Source: Thalassomonas haliotis (GTDB lineage Bacteria; Pseudomonadota; Gammaproteobacteria; Enterobacterales; Alteromonadaceae). Taken from it: 64,000 bases of DNA. The stretch is taken from NCBI RefSeq assembly GCF_028657945.1, contig NZ_CP059693.1, positions 3,472,001 to 3,536,000 on the forward strand. The letters run 5' to 3'. The notes below the pieces were generated by a model. It did not search any database. It saw nothing but the letters and a program-made list of their open reading frames with translations, and had not been told where the DNA came from. Shown here piece by piece: positions 8,377 to 16,993 of the stretch; the first letter of the stretch is position 1; each line of letters opens with the position of its first letter. The translations under genes were made by a program, and so were the position numbers.

Positions 8377-8925
8377 ATGCCAAATAAAAAAAAACTTGAA
8401 AAGGAACAGCAATCAAAGACAACTGCACCGGAAGCTTCAATACCGCCCCCCCCGACACCAGAAGATGAACTCGAACAGCTGAGACAACTTGTCTTTGGTG
8501 CTGCCCAGCAAAGCTTAGTCACGCACATCAGCTCAATACACAATGAACTTAAGCAAGCCCTGAGCACACAAGAGCAAAATTTTTCCAACCGTATCGATAA
8601 GCTGCAGCAAAGCATTGAGCAGCAATTTTCGCAGCTGGAGCGTCGGATACAGTTACTGGATAAAAGCCATGATAATACCGAAGCCGACTTGCAAAAAAGC
8701 CTTGCCGGTCTGGCCGCCACGACAGCACATGACTTTGAAGAGATGGATAAATCCCTCAACAATGAAAGCACCTTGCTGGCCAACAACTTTAACGAAAAAC
8801 TCGAACAGTTAAACAGCCACCTTGAAGAGGTCTCGAAAGAGCTCAGTACCTCGAAAACCGACCGTAAAACCCTGGCGAAACTGCTGGCAACCATGGCAAC
8901 CAACCTAGAAGACGACCAGTTGTAA
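8377..8925 (+). CDS. Coiled-coil protein, first gene of the GTPase/OmpA cluster
   Basis: The protein has 182 residues and no recognised family. A short Lys-rich N-terminus and a Pro-rich spacer (IPPPPTPEDE, about residues 24-33) are followed by a long helical region (about 34-180) rich in Gln, Glu, Leu and Lys with heptad-like spacing, suggesting a dimeric cytoplasmic coiled coil. There is no signal peptide or membrane segment. The stop codon overlaps the next start by one base (TAATG at 8923-8927), so it is coupled to the OmpA-like gene and probably its partner (inference). GTG at 8374 is directly before the chosen ATG; either could start translation. Confidence 0.75.
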   Translation: MPNKKKLEKEQQSKTTAPEASIPPPPTPEDELEQLRQLVFGAAQQSLVTHISSIHNELKQALSTQEQNFSNRIDKLQQSIEQQFSQLERRIQLLDKSHDNTEADLQKSLAGLAATTAHDFEEMDKSLNNESTLLANNFNEKLEQLNSHLEEVSKELSTSKTDRKTLAKLLATMATNLEDDQL

Positions 8926-10697
8926 TGCCCAAAAAACCGTCACCAGAGCAGGTAGAACCGCAGCAGGACATAGCACAAGTCAGGGCGCTGATACTGGGAA
9001 AAGAAAACCGTTTAGTCACTGACACCATCAAAAAGGAAGCCCGCAATACCGTCGCCAGTGTGCTGACGGAGGCATTACACGACAGGCAAAACAAGGACGG
9101 CTCGGTTGACAAGGTTTTACAGCCCCTGGTGGAAGAAGCCGTCAAACATTCCGTCAGCCATAACCGCGAACGCTTGGTCAGCTCTTTATACCCTTTAGTC
9201 GGCAGTTTAGTGAGAAAGTCTGTCACCGCTTTTCTAGCCGACTTTATGGAAAAAACCAATCAGCTGATAGAAAACAGCCTGACGATTAAAGGGATAAAGT
9301 GGCGCATCAAAGCCTGGCAGTCCGGGGTCAGCTTTGCCCAATATGCCGCCTCGCAAACCTTTGTTTACCGTGTTGAACATATACTGCTTATTCACCGGGA
9401 AACCGGCCTATTGCTCAAAGCCGTTGATTTACACGACGGCGGCAAAAGTGATCCCGACCTGGTCTCTTCCATGCTGACGGCAATCAATGATTTTGTCGGC
9501 GATTCGTTTTTGGCCAATGAAGACGGCTTAAAAGAGCAGCTGCAATCGGTCAATACGGACAATTTCAGCCTGTTGATCAAACCAGGTCCCTGCGCTTTGG
9601 TAGTTGCCGCGGTGATCGGCAATGCGCCGCAAAAAGTCAGCGACCAGCTGCAACTGACACTGGAAGAAATTCATCGCTTATATATAGATGAACTCAATAA
9701 CTTCGACGGCGATGACCAGGGCTTTGAAAATTCTGAAAACCTGCTGCGGGACTGTTTATTGTCCGAGCAAAAAACGCTGGAAGCCGGCGTAAAAAAAATA
9801 ACCTGGCCAGCCTGGCTTTTGCTGTTGCTTGCCCTCATATTCGCAGGATTTCAGGCAATAACCTGGTTTGGCAACAAGCAGCTGGCAGAAAAGATCCTCC
9901 AGCTGGATCAGCAACCCGGCATCATGATCAACCAAGTTAACGTTGTCGGCAAAAATGAAGTGGTGCTTGATGTTTTTCGCGATCCCGATGCTGTCGCCAT
10001 AGAGACCTGGTTTCAGGAAAACGGCTTGACGATTGGCGGGCTCAAGCTCAGCCAGCGCCATTACTACTCTCTTGATCCCGCCATTTTATTGATACGCGCC
10101 CAAAAGCTTCTGGCGCCATACCCGGACATAAACATCAACTGGCAAAACAATATCCTGAGCCTGTCGGGTACCCTGGAGCTGATTAAAACAGAAAAACTGT
10201 TCAATGCCTTGTCGACAGCCGGATTTAGCCAGGGGGTAAATTTAAACACCCAGGCATTACACTTGGTTTCAGCAATAACAGCCGCCACCGAAAAAGAAAT
10301 CAAACAGCAAGTATTTAACACCCTGATTGGCCGTATCTCTTCAATTCAACTCGACTTTGCCGTGGCAAGTGAAGCAGTAACCCCGAATATGCAACTCTCG
10401 CTGCAAAGCATTTATCAAGATATCTCCCGGTTAACTTTATTGGCTCAAGCGCTGGAATTAAATTTAGGACTGATCATTACCGGCAGCAGCGATAATACCG
10501 GCAATAAGACAACAAACCAGGCATTAAGTCTTAAAAGAGCCGAAAATATCGCACAAGCTTTAAACCAACTGGGACTGGATAAAAGCAAGATGTTTGTCAC
10601 CGGGTTAGGACAGATTAATATTGCCGGGGTCAGCAATACCGCCAGAAAAGTAATGTTTAACGTGATAGTGACCGACAAGGGCAAAAAGCCAAAGTGA
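8925..10697 (+). CDS. Membrane-anchored OmpA-like protein with large cytosolic N-terminal part
   Basis: The 590-residue protein has no signal peptide. Residues 1-290 look soluble, a single transmembrane helix lies at about 295-315 (WPAWLLLLLALIFAGF), and the C-terminus (about 500-588) is an OmpA/MotB-type peptidoglycan-binding domain (TGSSDNTG, SLKRAENIAQALNQLG, VTGLGQ). Topology would be N-in, C-periplasmic. Residues about 148-260 have predicted strand-turn-strand, helix, strand-strand, helix order (HILLIHRETGLLLKAV ... FSLLIKPGPCALVVAAVIG ... long helix), which resembles the roadblock/longin folds that serve as small-GTPase platforms. This is pattern reading, not a proven hit. A Ras-like GTPase gene follows 124 bp downstream. 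Confidence 0.8.
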   Translation: MPKKPSPEQVEPQQDIAQVRALILGKENRLVTDTIKKEARNTVASVLTEALHDRQNKDGSVDKVLQPLVEEAVKHSVSHNRERLVSSLYPLVGSLVRKSVTAFLADFMEKTNQLIENSLTIKGIKWRIKAWQSGVSFAQYAASQTFVYRVEHILLIHRETGLLLKAVDLHDGGKSDPDLVSSMLTAINDFVGDSFLANEDGLKEQLQSVNTDNFSLLIKPGPCALVVAAVIGNAPQKVSDQLQLTLEEIHRLYIDELNNFDGDDQGFENSENLLRDCLLSEQKTLEAGVKKITWPAWLLLLLALIFAGFQAITWFGNKQLAEKILQLDQQPGIMINQVNVVGKNEVVLDVFRDPDAVAIETWFQENGLTIGGLKLSQRHYYSLDPAILLIRAQKLLAPYPDININWQNNILSLSGTLELIKTEKLFNALSTAGFSQGVNLNTQALHLVSAITAATEKEIKQQVFNTLIGRISSIQLDFAVASEAVTPNMQLSLQSIYQDISRLTLLAQALELNLGLIITGSSDNTGNKTTNQALSLKRAENIAQALNQLGLDKSKMFVTGLGQINIAGVSNTARKVMFNVIVTDKGKKPK

Positions 10698-10821
10698 AAG
10701 AGCCGCGTTAATGGCAACGGGATGACTTGCCAACGGGCAGCGACAACGAAAAATGCACCAGCATGCGCTACACTTGGCATATTACATAAAATAACAGATT
10801 AGCCGGGATGGAGAGGAGACA

Positions 10822-11337
10822 TTGATCCAAAAGAAAATCTGTTTGTTAGGCGCCTCCAGCGTAGGCAAAACCAGTTTAGTTAAACAATTTGTTGAAGGAA
10901 TTTTTAACGAAAAATACCTGACCAGCATTGGTGTGAAAGTCGATAAAAAAATGGTTTCCCTAGCCGACGAACAGGTGCAACTAATGCTGTGGGATATTGA
11001 AGGACATGACCGTTATCATGTTTTCCAGGAACGATATTTGCGGGGCGCCGCAGCCTATATCATAGTGGTCGACCAAACCCGGGCGTCGTCACTGTTAGAA
11101 GGCGTTGACATACACGCCCTCGCCCGCCAAACCATTAACGGCCCCGCCATTCTTGCCATCAATAAAAATGACTTAATCCCGGCCTGGCACCTGGATGACA
11201 GCGAATATAAAAGCTTTGCTCCCCTGTTCGACCTGCAATTTTCCACCAGCGCCAAAACCGGGGAGCAAGTTGAAGCGATGTTTTTAGCCATAACCGAACT
11301 GCTGCACAGGAACAAAAAAGATGACATCACAACTTAA
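10822..11337 (+). CDS. Ras-like small GTPase
   Basis: The 171-residue protein is a compact Ras/Rab-type GTPase with all G motifs: G1 GASSVGKT (10-17), a G2 region LTSIGVKV (33-40), G3 WDIEGHD (57-63), G4 NKND (114-117) and G5 SAK (143-145). The position of the Ras catalytic Gln61 is His62. There is no C-terminal prenylation Cys and no membrane segment. Bacterial relatives (MglA and the diverse Rup group) switch polarity or other cell-surface processes, usually with a roadblock-domain regulator. The start is TTG at 10822, preceded by GAGAGGAG. Its last 17 bp overlap the GGDEF-EAL gene, so the two are coupled. Partner and role are inferred only. Confidence 0.88.
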   Translation: MIQKKICLLGASSVGKTSLVKQFVEGIFNEKYLTSIGVKVDKKMVSLADEQVQLMLWDIEGHDRYHVFQERYLRGAAAYIIVVDQTRASSLLEGVDIHALARQTINGPAILAINKNDLIPAWHLDDSEYKSFAPLFDLQFSTSAKTGEQVEAMFLAITELLHRNKKDDITT

Positions 11338-13459
11338 CCATGTGCTTAATGCGATGGACCAGCTTGTGCTTGAAGTCGTCGACAGTAAAGCTGGCTCAGT
11401 AAAGTTAATTGGCGGCGACAGCGACTGGGTTTGGGCCTTATTTCCCAAACTATGCCCTCAACAAATTTTTGTGCTCACTGATGATACGCCGTTTTTACTC
11501 GACTTTTTACATGACGCCAGGCAAATTTGGCAGGGTCCGGGCGATGCCCGGCTCAGATCCGGCTTTTGGACCGAAATCACCGAAAACAACACCGAATTAC
11601 ACTTAGAAGCCATAGCGATCAAAAAAGAGCAAAAAAACTTACTGGTGATCGCCAACCAATTCGAAGCGTTCAAACTTCAACAACATACCAAACAATTGGC
11701 GCGGGAATTACTGCTCTCCAATGACCGGCTGTTTTTACAAAACGAATACCTGCACACCCGCCTGCTTGCCATTTTTAAACAGCCGCCGGAGCAAAGTACC
11801 CTGCCGGCAACACTGACCAAGATCATCGAGAATGCCGAATTTTCCGTGATCATAACCGACAGTGAGTTAATTCCCCTGGTAGAAAACTCGGCGGCCAGGA
11901 GCTTATTCAAAGAAGACAAGCCCTTTCAAATCCAGCCGGACAAACCCATAGATATCATCTTAAAGCTGATGAAAAATCAACTGCCTGAATATAACAGGAT
12001 ATTATCCACCAAATCTCACTGGGACGGCGAGTTATGCTGGATGTCTCCGCCGGCAACATTAAAATGGTTAAAGATATCTTTCTACCCGGTTAAAACCAAA
12101 CTGAACCAAGTCGAAAACTGGATAGTGTTTGCCAACGACATCAGTACCATTAAATATTTAGTGCAGCGTAACGAGCAACTGGCCTTGCAGGATATGCTCA
12201 CCGAATTGCCCAATCGTTTTTCTTTCTGGCAAACCCTGGAAAAGCATATAAGCTCAACCAAAGACTTCTATTTGTTATATGTCGATATTAACAACTTCAG
12301 ACGACACAACGAATTTTACGGCCATGATGAAGGTGATAAGCTGCTGATAGAATGCGGTAAACGCATTGAAAGCGTGCTCAAGACATCCGATTTTATCGCC
12401 AGGATCGGCGGCGATGAATTTGCCATTATCTTAACCGACATTGATAACCGTAAAGCCTGCGAAATAGCGATACAGCGCATTATCAAGCATATCAAAAAGC
12501 CCTTCACCACCACTAAGGGAGAAACCTTCACCATCAGCATCAGCATCGGCGCGGCAAACTTTCCCGGCGATGCGCAAACGGCTGAAGACTTGATGAAGTT
12601 CATTGATTTAAGCGCCTATAACGGCAAGAAAAATAACAAAAATTCAATACAGTTTTATTCCCAGTCAATGAGGGACACGTCGCACCAGCTGATACAGTTG
12701 GAGCATGAATTAAGACTGGCCATCCAAAATAATGAATTTGAATTATTCCTGCAACCAATCGTTGATTTGGCAAAAAACACCATAACCAAGGCCGAAGCCC
12801 TGATCCGCTGGAACCACCCCACAAAAGGCATGATAGCGCCGGATAACTTTATCCCGGTGGCAGAAAAAAGTGACCTGATTATTGCCGTGGGGGAGTGGGT
12901 CATCCAGAGAACCTGCCAGATGGTAAAAAAACTCGCTAAGCTCGGCTATGACATTAAAATTTCCATGAACCTCTCTTCCGCACAGGTTACCGACAGCAGT
13001 TTATTTTCCTACCTACACAACTGCGTACAAAATTATAAAATCGACCCTTGCCTGCTGGAGCTGGAAGTCACCGAAGGTGTGCTGGTGGATGATTATTCTG
13101 TTGCCAATAAACTACTCAGTAAAGTCAGGACCATAGGCATGAGTGTCGCCGTTGATGATTTTGGTACCGGCTATAGCTCGTTAAGCTATCTTAAACAACT
13201 GCCGTTGGACTTTTTAAAAATCGATCGCTCATTTATCAATGATATTGCCACCGACGACAACGACAAGGCGATAGTACGGGCGGTTATTGCCCTGGCACAT
13301 AACCTTAATTTATGCGTGATCGCCGAAGGCGTCGAAACCAAGGAGCAATTAAATTTTCTAACCGAAAACTCCTGCAATTCCGTGCAGGGCTATCTGTTCA
13401 GCCGCCCGGTGCAATTTAAGGCTTTCATAGCGCTGCTGCAAGAGCAACAAAATACATAA
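11321..13459 (+). CDS. PAS-GGDEF-EAL cyclic-di-GMP signalling protein
   Basis: The 712-residue protein has an N-terminal domain of unknown fold (1-125), a helical linker (about 125-155), a PAS-like domain (about 160-285), a GGDEF domain with intact GGDEF at 363-367, and an EAL domain with EAL at 492-494, DDFGTGYSS from 612 and EGVET near the end. Key catalytic residues of both output domains look intact, so it may make and degrade c-di-GMP; PDE activity is the more common net result in such hybrids. No membrane segment is seen, so it is cytosolic. The start overlaps the GTPase gene, suggesting the GTPase state is read out through this enzyme (inference). Confidence 0.92.
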   Translation: MTSQLNHVLNAMDQLVLEVVDSKAGSVKLIGGDSDWVWALFPKLCPQQIFVLTDDTPFLLDFLHDARQIWQGPGDARLRSGFWTEITENNTELHLEAIAIKKEQKNLLVIANQFEAFKLQQHTKQLARELLLSNDRLFLQNEYLHTRLLAIFKQPPEQSTLPATLTKIIENAEFSVIITDSELIPLVENSAARSLFKEDKPFQIQPDKPIDIILKLMKNQLPEYNRILSTKSHWDGELCWMSPPATLKWLKISFYPVKTKLNQVENWIVFANDISTIKYLVQRNEQLALQDMLTELPNRFSFWQTLEKHISSTKDFYLLYVDINNFRRHNEFYGHDEGDKLLIECGKRIESVLKTSDFIARIGGDEFAIILTDIDNRKACEIAIQRIIKHIKKPFTTTKGETFTISISIGAANFPGDAQTAEDLMKFIDLSAYNGKKNNKNSIQFYSQSMRDTSHQLIQLEHELRLAIQNNEFELFLQPIVDLAKNTITKAEALIRWNHPTKGMIAPDNFIPVAEKSDLIIAVGEWVIQRTCQMVKKLAKLGYDIKISMNLSSAQVTDSSLFSYLHNCVQNYKIDPCLLELEVTEGVLVDDYSVANKLLSKVRTIGMSVAVDDFGTGYSSLSYLKQLPLDFLKIDRSFINDIATDDNDKAIVRAVIALAHNLNLCVIAEGVETKEQLNFLTENSCNSVQGYLFSRPVQFKAFIALLQEQQNT

Positions 13460-13491
13460 CCCCGTTAGCGGGGCCAGATAATGCTCTGCGT

Positions 13492-15603
13492 TCAAAGCGA
13501 GTCAAATGTCAGTAAAACGGCTTGCTCAACAAAGCGGTCTACCCCCAAATAAGAAGCCTGACGGCTGTCAATATTATAAAAATTTGGCCTTGGCGTTTGG
13601 CTATAGGCGCTTTGCCATTCAATCAGGGCAAAATCATCAATATCTACCCGGGCCTTGTCGCCGTTTTCCAACACTAACTCCGCCAGTACCCGGTAACTTC
13701 TATAACCGACACGAGGGGAGTTGAATTCCAGCTCGCCATGCTGCCAGCCAGGCCCACCGGTTAGTTCAACAGTGCCGATCAGCTGCTTTTTGCCATGGCT
13801 TAAGGCATCAAACAGTTTTTGGGAGCGTTTCCTGCCCTGCCAGTAAAAATTCACCCGTACCGCCGAGCTGGTTTTAAACTTAGCCGTCACTGTCATGGCA
13901 CTGCTGGCGTTATACACCCTGCGAAAACTTTGCATGCCAAAAACACTTGGCTTTTTCTTCGTTAACGCCAGCGACAAACTTTTTGAGCCACTGACGCCAA
14001 AGTCATTTACCTGGGTGGTGTCTCGCTCAAACAGCCAGCCCCGCTCCGGGCTGTTAAAAGTGGCAAAACTTTCAAAATCACTGCCGTTGATTAAATTGGT
14101 GCCCAGGCGATAAGCAGCGGCTTTATCCGGCAAGTTAATAGCCGTGAGCTGTTGCTGCCAGGGCAAATGGTACAAGCTTGCTACTCTGGCTCCTTGCTCA
14201 AACATCAGCGCCTGCTGTGGCTTTCTCTTCTTATTTTCTCCCTTGAGCATGGCGTCTTTGGAGATATTGGCGGCAGCTATCACCCCGTGGCCACCAGATT
14301 GGCCAATAAAAGTATCGCGGATTTTCGATAACTGGCGCAGGCGTTTCATCACGGTATAACGCTGCATGCCGGTGGCCGGGGTCGGCTTATAGCCTTTGAC
14401 ATAAATCGGCACTATCTCCGCCCGGTGAAACTTGCCGTTATCGAGCCAGACATATAAAAGAAAACTGTGCTGGGTAGCGCTGAAGTTCTGATCAAAAATA
14501 AAGTTGCCCATGGAATAGGCGATAAGCTTATTGTTATAAAGCTCCAGTCCCTGGCTGACATGGGGATGGTGGGCAATGGCCAGCGCCGCGCCGGCATCAA
14601 GGGATGACTTCAACCTTTGCTCGGTTACCCCGGTCGGGCCGTCGGCATATTCCAGGCTGCCGTGATACTGCACGATTGCTATCCGGTTTTTTTCAACTTC
14701 AGCCGCAACTGAACCGAGCATATTTGCCATAGAACCATAGGCGGCGCCGCCGTGATCATGACTTGCCGTTTGTGTCGGGTTAGCGCTGCCTTCCCAGCCG
14801 ACATAACCCAGCATAGAAAAATCATTACCTTTGATCTGCTGCCTGTGGGCCTTTAATGCCGCCTGTTCATTCGCTCCGGCCCCGGAATAGCCCAGCTCGC
14901 TTTTTTCAAGGAAGGCCAGGGTTGAGCTTAACCCTGACTCTTTATAGTCATAGGTATGGTTATTGCCCAGGGAAACATAATCAATACCGGCCCAGCTTAG
15001 GGCATCAAGCACTTCCGGGTGGGAGTAAAAAGTCACCGATTTAGGCGCCCGCTCCCCCGGAGTTTTGTCGGCAACCTGAGTTTCAAGGTTAACGGCGGCA
15101 TAATCGGCAAGGCTCATATAAGGTTTGATATGTTCGACAATGTCCCGGCTGTCGGACTGTTTAAACGCGGGGCGGATCAGCACTTGGTCACCAAAATAAG
15201 GTTTGTAATATCGCCGTCCCATCATCACATCACCGCCAAAGGCCAGCATCACCCGGCTTTTCATCCGGGGCACCAGGCTGATGCCATTAAGCAGGGATGC
15301 GGCGTTTTGCTCAAGCTCATAATGACTAAAGCTTTGGATGACAGGAAAATAATCGGGGTGCGAAAACTTAAGCTGATAGGTTTCGGCTGCAACAGCTTTT
15401 AATATAAAAGTACCGTCGGCGTCAGTGACGCCAGCAGCATCAGAGGTGGAGACTTTGGCTCCGGCTACCGGTGTGCCTTGTTCGTCCACTAAACTGCCCG
15501 CCAGGGTAAAATTCGACTCCCCTTTGCCCTTGGCAAAACTGTTAACACTTAAACCCGGCTGCAAAACCAGTAAACAAGCGATTAGAAAATACCGCATTAT
15601 CAT
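13492..15603 (-). CDS. CapA-family (PGA_cap) metallophosphatase-like secreted protein
   Basis: The 703-residue protein has a Sec signal peptide (1-24), an Ig-like carboxypeptidase-regulatory repeat (about 32-105), a CapA/PGA_cap domain (about 115-395, with FGGDVMMGRRYY, LGNNHTYDY, VQYHGSLEY and IAHHPHVSQGLE) and a C-terminal beta-sandwich-like region (about 510-690). CapA-type proteins take part in poly-gamma-glutamate or capsule production in Bacillus; in gammaproteobacteria most are uncharacterised. No capB or capC homologue is adjacent, so the substrate is unknown. The metal-binding residues of the calcineurin-like fold (GGD, GNNH, HxH) are present. Confidence 0.85.
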   Translation of the reverse strand: MIMRYFLIACLLVLQPGLSVNSFAKGKGESNFTLAGSLVDEQGTPVAGAKVSTSDAAGVTDADGTFILKAVAAETYQLKFSHPDYFPVIQSFSHYELEQNAASLLNGISLVPRMKSRVMLAFGGDVMMGRRYYKPYFGDQVLIRPAFKQSDSRDIVEHIKPYMSLADYAAVNLETQVADKTPGERAPKSVTFYSHPEVLDALSWAGIDYVSLGNNHTYDYKESGLSSTLAFLEKSELGYSGAGANEQAALKAHRQQIKGNDFSMLGYVGWEGSANPTQTASHDHGGAAYGSMANMLGSVAAEVEKNRIAIVQYHGSLEYADGPTGVTEQRLKSSLDAGAALAIAHHPHVSQGLELYNNKLIAYSMGNFIFDQNFSATQHSFLLYVWLDNGKFHRAEIVPIYVKGYKPTPATGMQRYTVMKRLRQLSKIRDTFIGQSGGHGVIAAANISKDAMLKGENKKRKPQQALMFEQGARVASLYHLPWQQQLTAINLPDKAAAYRLGTNLINGSDFESFATFNSPERGWLFERDTTQVNDFGVSGSKSLSLALTKKKPSVFGMQSFRRVYNASSAMTVTAKFKTSSAVRVNFYWQGRKRSQKLFDALSHGKKQLIGTVELTGGPGWQHGELEFNSPRVGYRSYRVLAELVLENGDKARVDIDDFALIEWQSAYSQTPRPNFYNIDSRQASYLGVDRFVEQAVLLTFDSL

Positions 15604-15865
15604 TCCCGTCGTTAATTTTTACTGCCAGTATATAGTTTTTACCCGCCTGACTTTTATTCCTATCGCTGGCTAGCCCATAACTTGAAGGTATAGCTCAAGG
15701 TATCGCCAGGAACATAACAACCAAAACCAATAGCTCACTCGCAGCCTAAGTTCACGGCAGGCTTATGCCAAAAAAATCCCCCTAAACTTAGCGATCAACT
15801 TGCAACGCGCTGTATATTGTATAATATATGTTTAACAAAATAATAACACTTAGAAGGAGCAGCGA

Positions 15866-16294
15866 ATGACCAGTGCCGAGCAACTGTTACAGTTTAATGA
15901 GTTTATTCGGACTGAACCTGTATTACCTTTCACTCTGGCTCCTGTTAAACCGCTGGAGAAACTTACGGCTAAAGATCTTTTTTTCATTCATAAACTGGAT
16001 AAGATCACCGACGAACACCATCATGATCTGCTTTTCAACAGCACAATTGCCGGTAAATTGCTCGCCACCAGCCAGCGGCAGCTGCACCGTAAACTTACTG
16101 AGCTGTTCCAGAGAAACTTCACCCAGTACCTTAGCCATTACCGCCTGGCCCGCGCACTGCCGTTATTAAAAACCGGCCTGCAAATTGTGCTGATATGCGA
16201 TATGGTCGGCTTTTCTTCCCCTTCCTATTTTGCCAAGTGCTTTAAGAAAACTTACGGCTTAACCCCTAAACAATTTCAGCAAGGCATATGTTAA
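15866..16294 (+). CDS. Short AraC-type DNA-binding protein
   Basis: The 142-residue protein consists mainly of an AraC-type double helix-turn-helix (about 50-140: IAGKLLATSQRQLHRKL ... DMVGFSSPSYFAKCFKKTYGLTPKQF). The usual N-terminal sensing domain is missing, so it may respond through its level or an external partner. AAGGAG at 15854-15859 precedes the ATG. It lies 136 bp upstream of the two secreted cysteine-peptide genes in the same direction and may control them (inference from position only). Confidence 0.8.
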   Translation: MTSAEQLLQFNEFIRTEPVLPFTLAPVKPLEKLTAKDLFFIHKLDKITDEHHHDLLFNSTIAGKLLATSQRQLHRKLTELFQRNFTQYLSHYRLARALPLLKTGLQIVLICDMVGFSSPSYFAKCFKKTYGLTPKQFQQGIC

Positions 16295-16430
16295 AAATGG
16301 CCGACCAGTGATATTTTTTGGCGAACCTGTTTTACCGCCTGTTGGAAAACCTCAGTAGACTGATCGGGTCTGCATGGCTTCAAACACCGCTATGCAGATC
16401 TGTCACTACGAGTTACTAAAAGGATTGAAA

Positions 16431-16625
16431 ATGAAATCTTCAACAATAAGAAAAACATTATTAGCACTTAGTTTGGGGCTGGGCTTAAGCGGCCTGGCAT
16501 CCAGTGTTGCGGTTGCCGGCCCGGGGGAAAGAGAGTGCCAATACCTGGAGCAAAGATGCCTTAACGGCGATGCCGGAGCCTGTGATACCCATGATCGTTT
16601 ATGCTGGCGCTGGGATCCGCGCTAA
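16431..16625 (+). CDS. Small secreted four-cysteine peptide, copy 1
   Basis: The 64-residue product has a signal peptide ending VAVAG (about residue 29) and a mature part of about 35 residues with cysteines spaced C-x6-C-x7-C-x6-C (CQYLEQRC, CLNGDAGAC, CDTHDRLC). I recognise no family. The start at 16431 is chosen because AAAAGGA lies 6-12 bp upstream and a signal peptide begins there. The second copy (16692-16880) shares the leader and cysteine spacing. The spacing would put each Cys pair about two helical turns apart, as in a disulfide-stapled helical hairpin. Confidence 0.7.
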   Translation: MKSSTIRKTLLALSLGLGLSGLASSVAVAGPGERECQYLEQRCLNGDAGACDTHDRLCWRWDPR

Positions 16626-16691
16626 CCGGACCAGCAAACAAGGGTAAGTCTTGCGACTTAGTTATTATTATCAAGATTAAAAGGAGTTTGT

Positions 16692-16880
16692 ATGAAATCA
16701 GCAAGTATCAAAAAAATATTTCTGGCACTTAGCCTGGGCTTTGGCCTGAGCGGCCTGGCCTCTGTTAACGCTATTGCCGGTCCGGCTTACTCTTGCCATG
16801 AGCTGGAAGACCAGTGTCGTTTGGGTGATCGTAATGCCTGTTATCAGCTTGAACGCTACTGCGGTATCGGTGCTCCGTAA
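16692..16880 (+). CDS. Small secreted four-cysteine peptide, copy 2
   Basis: The 62-residue paralogue of the previous gene begins MKSASIKKIFLALSLGFGL and has a signal peptide ending AIAG. The mature part keeps C-x6-C-x7-C-x6-C (CHELEDQC, CRLGDRNAC, CYQLERYC). Leader regions are nearly identical between copies while mature residues outside the cysteines differ, which suggests duplication followed by divergence of the exported part. AAAAGGAG precedes the ATG by 6 bp. Function unknown; secreted toxin, effector, metal binder or structural peptide are all possible. Confidence 0.7.
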   Translation: MKSASIKKIFLALSLGFGLSGLASVNAIAGPAYSCHELEDQCRLGDRNACYQLERYCGIGAP

Positions 16881-16900
16881 AGCCCCTGAGGATACTTATA

Positions 16901-16959
16901 GGGCATGCAGACAAAACCCGGCCTATGTTGTTTAACACCTAAGCCGGGGCTGCTTGCCC
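16901..16959. terminator. Nested hairpin between convergent genes
   Basis: Three nested arms pair: GGGCA/TGCCC, GCAG/CTGC and CCCGGC/GCCGGG, around a 20-base loop. It lies between the cysteine-peptide gene (plus) and the beta-helix gene (minus) and probably ends transcription from one or both sides. T tracts are weak. Confidence 0.45.
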
Positions 16960-16993
16960 ATACAAGCATATAACTCATCTTTTCACCTTTACA

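Noticed and set aside
8358-8903. Ser/Cys-rich antisense frame opposite the coiled-coil gene
   Set aside because: The composition is the complement of a Gln/Glu/Leu coiled coil; no start signal.
13460-13473. Hairpin CCCC-GTTAG-CGGGG between the GGDEF-EAL and CapA genes as a terminator
   Set aside because: The stem is only about 4-5 bp and no T run follows on either strand; it may help but is not convincing.
15677-15691. ATAAC-N5-GGTAT upstream of the CapA gene as a third DgcR site
   Set aside because: One half-site mismatch, no functional link to D-glutamate genes, and 9 kb away; probably chance.
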